DNA from: an uncultured Bacteroidales bacterium
GTDB lineage: Bacteria > Bacteroidota > Bacteroidia > Bacteroidales > P3
Direction of reading: 5' to 3'
Length of the DNA: 9,038 bases
Assembly: GCA_947179195.1 (NCBI GenBank)
Contig: CAMXAS010000041.1
Coordinates: 1-9,038, forward strand
A model generated the notes under the pieces. That model saw only the letters and a list, made by a program, of their open reading frames with translations. It did not search any database and was not told the DNA's origin. Each line of letters begins with the position of its first letter. Positions within the stretch are counted from its first letter, which is position 1. This document shows positions 1 to 5,262 of this stretch, piece by piece. A program made the translations under genes and the position numbers.

Positions 1-76
1 TGGCCGAGTTCTTTTTCACAGCGAGCGACTTGTAATGACATAGGGCAACAATACGCAAGCGGGAACTTCTTTTGGC

Positions 77-110
77 GTTACCTTTTCTTTGCGGTGAAAG
101 AAAAGGTAAC
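77..110. repeat. Perfect 14-bp inverted repeat with 6-base loop
   Basis: The arms GTTACCTTTTCTTT (77-90) and AAAGAAAAGGTAAC (97-110) are exact reverse complements around the loop GCGGTG. No T-tract follows directly, so this is not a standard intrinsic terminator. The stem and the flanking text resemble short dispersed palindromic repeats that I have seen between genes in Bacteroidetes and other phyla, but membership of a family cannot be shown from one copy. It lies in a stretch (1-269) where I see no gene. The only other structure there is a weak GC hairpin at 139-155 with seven Ts at 164-170. Confidence 0.6.
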
Positions 111-137
111 AACTGAGGCGACGCGCAGCATCGCAAA

Positions 138-170
138 GCCCCTACCCGCGCGGGGTACTGAACTTTTTTT
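138..170 (+). terminator. Weak possible terminator or part of the repeat unit
   Basis: CCCC (139-142) can pair with GGGG (152-155); alternatively ACCC (144-147) pairs with GGGT (153-156). Seven Ts follow at 164-170, after a gap of about eight bases, which is longer than in a normal rho-independent terminator. It could end transcription from a gene lying before the window, or simply be the tail of the dispersed repeat that holds the hairpin at 77-110. Confidence 0.2.
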
Positions 171-230
171 CGTTAAAAATCGAAGTCAAACGTATATTGA
201 TAAACGACCAAAAATAGAACGGCCTCGTTT

Positions 231-260
231 TGCAACTAAAAAATAGTTACATTTGCAAAT
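231..260 (+). promoter_or_regulatory. Candidate hicAB promoter and operator
   Basis: A Bacteroidetes-type -7 box, TACATTTG, lies at 248-255. The nearest TTTG (229-232) is about five bases closer than the usual -33 element, so only the -7 part is good. Two symmetric sites overlap the box: the inverted repeat TGCAACTA / TAGTTACA (231-238 and 244-251, one mismatch, five-base A spacer) and the perfect palindrome ATTTGCAAAT (251-260). HicB antitoxins with DNA-binding C-termini usually repress their own operon at such palindromes, so these are reasonable operator candidates. Transcription would start only about ten bases before the hicA ATG. Confidence 0.4.
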
Positions 261-269
261 CCATTTGAT

Positions 270-533
270 ATGGGACAAAAGGAGAAACTAATCGACCGCT
301 TTAAACGGTTGCCAAAGGACTTTACATTTGATGAACTGACCAGTTTGTTGGTATATTTGGGATTTGAGCAGGACAACAAGGGCAAAACCTCCGGTTCCAG
401 AGTTCTGTTCAGACGGTATGACGGCTTGCTCATCATGCTGCACAAACCGCATCCCGGGCATATCGTCAAATGGTATGCCTTAAAACAGATATTGGATTAC
501 TTACGGAAAAACGACATAATAGATTATGAATAA
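270..533 (+). CDS. hicA: HicA-family mRNA interferase toxin (type II toxin-antitoxin)
   Basis: This 87-residue protein matches the HicA/YcfA family in length and layout: an N-terminal helical segment (residues 3-31, ending LLVYLGFE), then the conserved GKTSGSRVLF stretch (38-47), LHKPHPG (57-63) and a C-terminal helix with YALKQILDYLRK. HicA toxins use a small dsRBD-like fold to cleave mRNA. In the classical family the catalytic histidine lies in a GSH motif; here the equivalent residue is Arg44 (GSR), with His58 and His61 in the following strand. This is the layout of the HicA subgroup common in Bacteroidetes. The stop overlaps the start of hicB by 8 bases, giving coupled translation. Base composition is AT-rich (22 of 60 bases are G or C in 301-360) compared with the genes to the right, which suggests transfer. 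Confidence 0.88.
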   Translation: MGQKEKLIDRFKRLPKDFTFDELTSLLVYLGFEQDNKGKTSGSRVLFRRYDGLLIMLHKPHPGHIVKWYALKQILDYLRKNDIIDYE

Positions 534-867
534 CCTACTTCACTATAAGGGATTTATGGGGTCGGTTGCCTTCAGCGAGAAAGACGGGGTGTTTTTCGGT
601 AAAATCGAAGGCATCAAACAGTTGGTCAACTTTGAAGGCGACAGCGTGAAAGAGTTGAAACAGTCGTTTCACGAGGCGGTGGACGACTATCTGACCTATT
701 GCGCCAACGAAAACATCGACCCGCAAAAACATTATTCCGGTTCGCTGAACATACGGATTTCGCCCGAAATCCACAGCCGCATCGCCCTTTTGGCCAAACG
801 GAGGGGCATTTCCATCAACGCCTTCATCAAGCAAGCCTTGGAAAAACAAGTTCGACTGACAAAATAA
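526..867 (+). CDS. hicB: HicB-family antitoxin with ribbon-helix-helix domain
   Basis: This 113-residue protein has two recognisable parts. Residues 6-70 are the HicB partial RNase H-like fold (YKGFMGSVAFSEKD, FFGKIEGI, VNFEGDSVKEL, VDDYLTYC). Residues 73-108 are a ribbon-helix-helix DNA-binding module (SLNIRISPEIHSRIALLA followed by GISINAFIKQAL). The family neutralises HicA by binding it and represses the operon through the C-terminal domain. The ATG at 526 lies inside the last codons of hicA, and the order toxin first, antitoxin second is the usual hicAB order. I chose this start because the early LHYKGFMGS matches the family N-terminus; the internal Met11 would remove the first strand. 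No feature suggests that it is broken. Confidence 0.9.
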   Translation: MNNLLHYKGFMGSVAFSEKDGVFFGKIEGIKQLVNFEGDSVKELKQSFHEAVDDYLTYCANENIDPQKHYSGSLNIRISPEIHSRIALLAKRRGISINAFIKQALEKQVRLTK

Positions 868-877
868 CGTCATCACT

Positions 878-1300
878 ATGCAGACTTTGATTGACATACT
901 TCATGCGGAGGGGTGCTCCTGCGTGATACGGAACGGGGCGGAAGTCCGGACGTTCCGCCAACGCGGCGTGGCCGACCTCTACGACCTGTATCTGAATGAA
1001 CCGGCGTTTCTGCAAGGCGCGGACATCGCCGACAAGGTGGTGGGCAAAGGCGCGGCCGCCCTCATGCGGCTCGGCGGCATCCACCGGGTCTATGCCGACG
1101 TGCTGAGCGAGCCGGCGGCGGAACTGCTGAAAGCGGGTAACATCCCCACCGCCTGCGGCCAACAGGTGCCGCATATCGTCAACCGGCGCGGCGACGGCTT
1201 CTGCCCGCTGGAAACGGCCTGCATGGACGTGCCGTTCGAGCGGATTTTCCCGGTTATCCGTCAATTCGTGGAACACTTACGGCAAACCGCTCAATCATGA
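878..1300 (+). CDS. DUF1893-family protein (deaminase-like fold, function unknown)
   Basis: This 140-residue protein has the pattern of DUF1893 proteins (TM1506-like): an N-terminal CSCVIRNGAEVRTFRQRGV hairpin region (13-31), ADKVVGKGAAAL (51-62), VYADVLSEPA (71-80) and NRRGDGFCPLE (102-112). The founding structure is described as cytidine-deaminase-like in fold, but no reaction is established. Cys109 and Glu112 in FCPLE are the most striking polar residues, with Asp52 and Lys53; I see no complete HAE...PCxxC zinc site. It starts 10 bases after hicB and ends with an ATGA overlap onto yraN, so it is probably translated together with yraN. Its GC content is clearly higher than in hicAB (40 of 60 bases in 1081-1140). 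Family assignment is fairly sure; function is unknown. Confidence 0.75.
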   Translation: MQTLIDILHAEGCSCVIRNGAEVRTFRQRGVADLYDLYLNEPAFLQGADIADKVVGKGAAALMRLGGIHRVYADVLSEPAAELLKAGNIPTACGQQVPHIVNRRGDGFCPLETACMDVPFERIFPVIRQFVEHLRQTAQS

Positions 1301-1689
1301 AAACGGCGCCAGACGGAAAACAACTCCCGGAATCCTATCTGACGGGGCGACGCGGCGAACAAGCGGCCAAAGCCTATCTCGAAGCGCGCGGCTACACGAT
1401 TCTTTCCGCCAACTACCGCGCGGGGCATAAGGAAATAGACCTCATCGCCCAAGGCGACAACCGCTTGGTGTTCGTGGAAGTCAAGACGCGGGCCAAGAAC
1501 TGCCTCGTCCTGCCGCAAGACGCCGTACACCGCCTCAAACAGCACCATCTGCGCCGCGCCGCCAACACCTATATCCTGCGGACGAAAAACCCGCTCGAAG
1601 CCCGCTTCGACATCATCTGCGTGCAGAAAGCGCCCGACGGCCACATCGAAGTGACCGACCATATCATCGACGCGTTCCGTCTGGCCTAA
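1297..1689 (+). CDS. yraN: YraN/UPF0102-family nuclease-like protein
   Basis: This 130-residue protein matches the full length of the YraN family. It shows GRRGEQAAKAYLEARGYTIL (17-36), the acidic pair in KEIDLIA (45-51), VFVEVKTR (58-65), the PQDAV...K segment (73-81), RFDIICV (103-109) and a C-terminal HIIDAF. Glu21, Asp48, Glu61 and Lys63 form the E...D...ExK arrangement of the restriction-endonuclease-like (Holliday junction resolvase-like) fold, so it is likely to bind or cut DNA, although no substrate is settled for the family. Its ATG overlaps the DUF1893 stop as ATGA, indicating coupling. Its TAA overlaps the stop codon of comF, which comes from the opposite strand. The N-terminal dozen residues before YLTGRRG are longer than usual, but no later in-frame ATG precedes the core. 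Confidence 0.88.
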   Translation: MKTAPDGKQLPESYLTGRRGEQAAKAYLEARGYTILSANYRAGHKEIDLIAQGDNRLVFVEVKTRAKNCLVLPQDAVHRLKQHHLRRAANTYILRTKNPLEARFDIICVQKAPDGHIEVTDHIIDAFRLA

Positions 1690-2447
1690 GCCGGCGTGGC
1701 CGCCGTGACGACACTCAGCCGCACGTCCGGCAAGCCTTCGAGCAAGGCGGAGGCCGCGCTCTCCAACGTCGCCCCTGTGGTCATCACATCGTCCACCAGC
1801 AGGAGGTGCTTGCCGGCCACGCGCGAACGCAAGCCCGCGTCGGCGTTCAGTTCATAGACGGCCTGCACGTTGTCCCAGCGTTCCGCACGGTTCTTGCGCG
1901 TCTGACTCTCGTTGAACCGCCGTTTAAGCAGTAAATCCGTCAGCAACTCCGGCTTGGGAGCGGGCGCGCCGTGGCCGCCCCCGCCCGTCGGCCAGGCGGA
2001 AGCCATGCCCTGCCCCAACAAGGCCGCCTGGTTGTAGCCGCGTTTTTTCAGCTTGGCCGGATGCAAGGGCACGGGCACGATATAGTCCACGCCCGCATAC
2101 AGCGGCGAGCGGCCGAGACGCCGCCCCATCAACGCCCCTATATACAAGCCCAACTCGGACTGATGCTTGTATTTGAGCGCATGGAGCAGGGATTGCACAC
2201 GGCCGTCGGCGGTAAAGAACAGCACCGAGGCCGCCCGCTGCAACGGCACCCGTCCGTAGAACGCCCGCGCCGTCGGGTTGCCGTCCCAATCCTCGTAATG
2301 CGTATAGGGCAGATGCACGCGGCAATCGGTGCACAACGTGCGCTCCCCCGCCGCCAACGGCCGGCCGCAGGCCTTGCAGACCGGCGGGTACAGGAAATCG
2401 ACGAAAGCCCGCCAATAGGATAGAAATATCGTTTTCATAGGTGTCAT
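1686..2447 (-). CDS. comF: ComF-family phosphoribosyltransferase-like protein
   Basis: This 253-residue protein starts with a short hydrophobic and aromatic stretch (FVDFLYPPVC) and a four-cysteine zinc ribbon (Cys24, Cys27, Cys39, Cys42). It continues with the family block VDYIVPVPLHPAKLKKRGYNQAALL (119-143), the RRFNESQTRKNRAERWDNV segment (176-193) and the PRPP-loop VDDVMTTGAT (218-227). ComF proteins are known from DNA uptake in competent bacteria, where they help move single-stranded DNA inside, but the gene is widespread in species not known to be competent. Residues 152-166 form a Gly/Pro/Ala-rich insertion. The start may be Met1 or Met4 (2438); neither has a strong ribosome binding site. 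The gene converges on yraN and diverges from the coiled-coil gene at 2528. Confidence 0.9.
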   Translation of the reverse strand: MTPMKTIFLSYWRAFVDFLYPPVCKACGRPLAAGERTLCTDCRVHLPYTHYEDWDGNPTARAFYGRVPLQRAASVLFFTADGRVQSLLHALKYKHQSELGLYIGALMGRRLGRSPLYAGVDYIVPVPLHPAKLKKRGYNQAALLGQGMASAWPTGGGGHGAPAPKPELLTDLLLKRRFNESQTRKNRAERWDNVQAVYELNADAGLRSRVAGKHLLLVDDVMTTGATLESAASALLEGLPDVRLSVVTAATPA

Positions 2448-2461
2448 CCGTATGTTTTTGC

Positions 2462-2469
2462 CAAATTTA
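2462..2469 (-). promoter_or_regulatory. Candidate -7 box for comF
   Basis: On the minus strand this reads TAAATTTG, an exact match to the Bacteroidetes -7 consensus TAnnTTTG. It lies 15 bases before the comF ATG, which would leave a very short leader. No TTTG is seen at the expected -33 position, so the call rests on the -7 box alone. Confidence 0.4.
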
Positions 2470-2473
2470 TTGT

Positions 2474-2481
2474 TATTTTTG
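2474..2481 (+). promoter_or_regulatory. Candidate -7 box for the coiled-coil membrane protein gene
   Basis: TATTTTTG matches TAnnTTTG exactly on the + strand, 46 bases before the ATG at 2528, leaving a leader of about 40 bases. A TTTG at 2457-2460 is too close for a normal -33 element. The box is only four bases from the facing comF box, so the two promoters would compete for RNA polymerase. Confidence 0.4.
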
Positions 2482-2527
2482 CAGTTGCTTTACTTTTTTT
2501 TCTTAAAAAACGCAAAAACAATACAAC

Positions 2528-3436
2528 ATGGCCTGGGAAACACAAACCGACCGGACGGTCAAACGGCTTAGAACCACGATTTGGTTGCTGATACTCCTGT
2601 TGCTCTGCATGGGCGGCGGCATGGGTTACGCGCTGTATCAGAAGCAACAGAGTTTCAAACAAGGCGTCCAGCTCAAAGGCGAACTGGACCAGTTGATGGA
2701 CGACTATACGAGCGTCAAGGTCGAGAATCAGGACCTCTCCGCCCAGCTCATCGATAAGGACAGCATCATCATGGCCAACGCGAAAGAGATTCAGAAACTC
2801 ATCGCCTCGCAGGCCGACTATAACAAAATCAAGCGCAAACTGGAACTGCTCCGCAAAATCACGCAGGACTACGTGCACCGCATCGACTCGCTCGTGGTGG
2901 AGAACCAGACGCTGACGGCCGAAAACGTCCAAATCAAGGAGGAAATCGCGGCGGAACGTCAGAAGAACACGGCGCTGACGCAAGAGAAACAAGCCCTGTC
3001 GCAACAGGTGGAAGTGGCCGCCACGCTCAAAGCCTACAATTTGGAAGTGGGTACGGCGCGGTTGCGGGCCGACGGGCGCGAGGTGCCGACCGACAAGGCC
3101 ATCCGCCTGAGCCGCATCTCGATTTCGTTCACGCTGAGCGAAAACGACCTGGCCAAACGGGGCGAACGCCAAATCTACGCGCGGGTCATGCGGCCCGACG
3201 GCGTGGTGTTGACGAAAGACGCGACGAACGACGCCTATACGTTTACGACGGACGACGGTCAGAAGTTGCAGTATTCGATTAAGGAAACCATCGACTACGA
3301 AGGCGAAGCCATGTCGGTGCATATGTTCTGGGACAAGACCGACAAGAAATCGCCGGCCATGGACGGTAAATACGACGTGACGGTCTATATGGACGGCAAG
3401 GAAATAGGCCGCGGCAGTTTTATCGTAAGACCGTAA
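2528..3436 (+). CDS. Single-pass membrane coiled-coil protein of unknown function
   Basis: This 302-residue protein has three visible parts. A basic N-terminus with one membrane segment (about 17-37, TIWLLILLLLCMGGGMGYAL) gives an N-in topology. A long heptad-rich coiled coil follows (about 45-163, with ENQDL, ENQTL and ENVQIKEEI repeats). The last part is a beta-rich C-terminal domain (about 165-302) with RISISFTLSEND, RQIYARVMRPDGVVL, MFWDKTDK and GKYDVTVYMDGKEIGRGSF. The coiled coil and C-terminal domain would lie in the periplasm. Proteins like this are common in Bacteroidetes and I recall them sometimes being labelled ParA-like chromosome partitioning proteins, but no Walker ATPase motif is present, so that name would be wrong. 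The C-terminal domain looks like an immunoglobulin-like or extracellular beta-sandwich module; that is inference. It is transcribed alone and ends at a strong terminator. Confidence 0.85.
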   Translation: MAWETQTDRTVKRLRTTIWLLILLLLCMGGGMGYALYQKQQSFKQGVQLKGELDQLMDDYTSVKVENQDLSAQLIDKDSIIMANAKEIQKLIASQADYNKIKRKLELLRKITQDYVHRIDSLVVENQTLTAENVQIKEEIAAERQKNTALTQEKQALSQQVEVAATLKAYNLEVGTARLRADGREVPTDKAIRLSRISISFTLSENDLAKRGERQIYARVMRPDGVVLTKDATNDAYTFTTDDGQKLQYSIKETIDYEGEAMSVHMFWDKTDKKSPAMDGKYDVTVYMDGKEIGRGSFIVRP

Positions 3437-3460
3437 GACACGCGCCGAACCGATAAAAGA

Positions 3461-3495
3461 AAAGCGCCGTTCCGCAATGGAACGGCGCTTTTTTT
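3461..3495. terminator. Strong, probably bidirectional rho-independent terminator
   Basis: The 13-bp perfect stem AAAGCGCCGTTCC (3461-3473) / GGAACGGCGCTTT (3479-3491) with loop GCAAT runs into a T-tract (3489-3495) on the + strand, 24 bases after the coiled-coil gene. On the minus strand the left side supplies TTTTCTTTTAT, so the same hairpin can end pheS transcription, whose stop is at 3514. Confidence 0.9.
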
Positions 3496-3513
3496 ATGAC
3501 CGCTGCTCAAAAA

Positions 3514-4530
3514 TTAAAACTGAGACAGGAAACGTCGGTCGTTTTCGGAGAACAACCGCAGGTCGTTGACGCGGTATTTAAGGTTGGCCATACGTTCCAC
3601 GCCCATGCCGAACGCATAACCGCTATATACGGTGCTGTCGATGCCGCAGTTCTCCAACACGGCGGGGTCCACCATGCCGCAGCCCAGGATTTCGACCCAA
3701 CCCGTATGCTTGCATAGATGGCAGCCTTCGCCGCCGCAAATCGTACAGGCGATATCCATCTCGGCCGAAGGCTCCGTAAACGGGAAGTAGGACGGACGCA
3801 GACGGATCCGCGTGTCCGCGCCGAACATCTCCTTGGCGAAATGGAGCAAGGTGCTGCGCAGGTCGGCGAACGAGACGTTTTTGTCGATATACAGGCCTTC
3901 CACCTGGTGGAAGAAACAATGCGCCCGCGCCGAAATGGCTTCGTTGCGATAGACGCGGCCCGGGAAAATCGCCCTAATCGGCGGTTTCTGGCTCTCCATC
4001 ATCCGAATCTGCACCGAGGACGTATGCGTCCGCAACGCCACGTCGTCCGTGCCGCCGCGCTTCTCCACGAAGAACGTGTCCTGCATATCGCGGGCCGGGT
4101 GTTCGGGCGGGAAATTCAGGGCCGAGAACAGATGCCAGTCGTCTTCGATTTCAGGGCCGTCCCATACGACAAAGCCGATTTTGCCGAAGATGTCGATGAT
4201 TTCCTCGCGCATGAGCGACAACGGATGCCGATGTCCCAAGTCCGTCTCCACGGGCCGGGTCATATCGGGCGTCTCCTTGGAGGCGCCGCCCTGCTGTTCG
4301 ACGGCGGCCTTGGCCTGATCCACCGCCGCCTGCGCCGCCGTTTTAAGCCGGTTCAGCGCCGCGCCCATCTCTTTCTTCAAAGAGGGTTCCAACTGTTTGA
4401 ACGCCTCGAACAAGTCGTTGAGTTCGCCCTTCTTGCCCAAAAGACGGATACGGTACCGCTCGATGGCCTCGGCGGTCGTGAGTTTAATGGTTTCGGCTTC
4501 TTCCAACAAAGCCTGTATCTTCTCTTTCAT
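3514..4530 (-). CDS. pheS: Phenylalanyl-tRNA synthetase alpha subunit
   Basis: PheS pairs with PheT as an (alpha-beta)2 class II aminoacyl-tRNA synthetase that charges tRNA-Phe in the cytoplasm. The 338-residue product is full length: an N-terminal coiled coil for tRNA binding (1-85); motif 1 around GHRHPLSLMREEI (99-111); motif 2 in FPGRVYRNEAISARAHCFFHQVEG (189-212); and motif 3 in GYAFGMGVERMANLKY (304-319). Ala306 in GYAFG is the amino-acid-pocket alanine (Ala294 in E. coli numbering). Cys262, Cys265, Cys270 and Cys273 form a CxxC-x4-CxxC knuckle that probably binds zinc. The gene starts 10 bases after the isomerase stop, with a GGA-containing spacer, so the two are cotranscribed. pheT is not adjacent in this window. 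Confidence 0.97.
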   Translation of the reverse strand: MKEKIQALLEEAETIKLTTAEAIERYRIRLLGKKGELNDLFEAFKQLEPSLKKEMGAALNRLKTAAQAAVDQAKAAVEQQGGASKETPDMTRPVETDLGHRHPLSLMREEIIDIFGKIGFVVWDGPEIEDDWHLFSALNFPPEHPARDMQDTFFVEKRGGTDDVALRTHTSSVQIRMMESQKPPIRAIFPGRVYRNEAISARAHCFFHQVEGLYIDKNVSFADLRSTLLHFAKEMFGADTRIRLRPSYFPFTEPSAEMDIACTICGGEGCHLCKHTGWVEILGCGMVDPAVLENCGIDSTVYSGYAFGMGVERMANLKYRVNDLRLFSENDRRFLSQF

Positions 4531-4540
4531 GCTTTTCCAA

Positions 4541-5206
4541 CTATTTTTCGATGCGCATCTTCATCCATACATCCTCTACGGGACGGTCGGCGCGGTCGGT
4601 CTGCACGGCCGCGATTTTATCGATGACGTCCAGGCCTTCGATGACCTCGCCGAACACCGTATAGTCGCCGTCCAGATGCGGCGTACCGCCCACGGTACTG
4701 TACAATTGCTTCTGTTCGTCGTTCAGCTTCAGGCCGCGGCTCTCGAACATCGCGAACATCTCCTGCGGATAGACCTGTCCCTGCACGATATAGAACTGAC
4801 AGCCCGAAGAGGCCTTGGTCGGGTTCACGGCATCGCCCTGACGGGCCGCCGACAGCGCGCCTTTCTTGTGGTACAGCCCCTTGACGAATTCGGCCGGCAC
4901 CGTATAGCCCACGTCGCCCACGCCCAGCATCTTGCCGGCCGGCGCGCCCTTGGAATCCGGGTCACCGCCCTGAATCATAAAGTTCTCTATCACGCGATGA
5001 AACAACAGGTTGTCATAAAAGCCCTCTTTCACGAGCTTGATGAAGTTATCGCGGTGTTTGGGCGTTTCATCGTAAAGTTTCACGACCATGTCGCCGTAAG
5101 GTGTCTCAATCCGCACCTTGGTCTGTGCCTGTGCCATAGTTATAACGGTTGTTAAAAATAAAATGCCTGCCATGAGCCGAACCATCGGCCTTTTTGCGCT
5201 GTTCAT
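4541..5206 (-). CDS. Secreted cyclophilin-type peptidyl-prolyl cis-trans isomerase
   Basis: This 221-residue protein begins with a signal peptide (about 1-26, LMAGILFLTTVITMAQA before QTKV), so it acts in the periplasm or is exported. There it would speed folding by isomerising peptide bonds before proline. The cyclophilin core is clear: VRIETPYGDMVVKLYDETP (31-49), NLLFHRVIENFMIQGGDP (66-83) with catalytic Arg71, GALSAAR (116-122), SSGCQFYIV (133-141) and HLDGDYTVFGEVIEGLDVI (177-195). Residues 143-170 form an insertion relative to E. coli PpiB. The usual tryptophan before DGxxxVFG is replaced by Leu178, which in other cyclophilins goes with low cyclosporin sensitivity. ATG alternatives at Met8 or Met12 would still leave a hydrophobic segment; the first gives the best n-region with Lys5, Arg6 and Arg10. 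Confidence 0.93.
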   Translation of the reverse strand: MNSAKRPMVRLMAGILFLTTVITMAQAQTKVRIETPYGDMVVKLYDETPKHRDNFIKLVKEGFYDNLLFHRVIENFMIQGGDPDSKGAPAGKMLGVGDVGYTVPAEFVKGLYHKKGALSAARQGDAVNPTKASSGCQFYIVQGQVYPQEMFAMFESRGLKLNDEQKQLYSTVGGTPHLDGDYTVFGEVIEGLDVIDKIAAVQTDRADRPVEDVWMKMRIEK

Positions 5207-5229
5207 CGCCTGTACGTTTATTTATGTTG

Positions 5230-5262
5230 CAAATTTACACTTTTTTCCCCTATCGTGCCAAC
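5230..5262 (-). promoter_or_regulatory. Promoter for the isomerase-pheS pair
   Basis: On the minus strand GTTG (5262-5259) is followed after 21 bases by TAAATTTG (5237-5230), matching the Bacteroidetes -33/-7 arrangement in both sequence and spacing. Transcription would start around 5223, about 17 bases before the ATG at 5206. The -33 part lies inside the last codons of envC, so the isomerase-pheS pair can be expressed separately from the envelope operon even though no terminator separates them. Confidence 0.55.

Noticed and set aside
236..897. Minus-strand frames opposite hicA and hicB
   Set aside because: The + strand frames match HicA and HicB over their full lengths; the opposite frames show no family features.
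2444..3322. Long open frame opposite the coiled-coil gene
   Set aside because: Its translation is rich in Arg, His, Val and Phe with no recognisable family, and the + strand frame has a clear membrane helix and heptads. High GC content explains the lack of stops.
3718..4626. 302-codon frame opposite pheS
   Set aside because: pheS is unmistakable on the minus strand; the antisense product has no family features.
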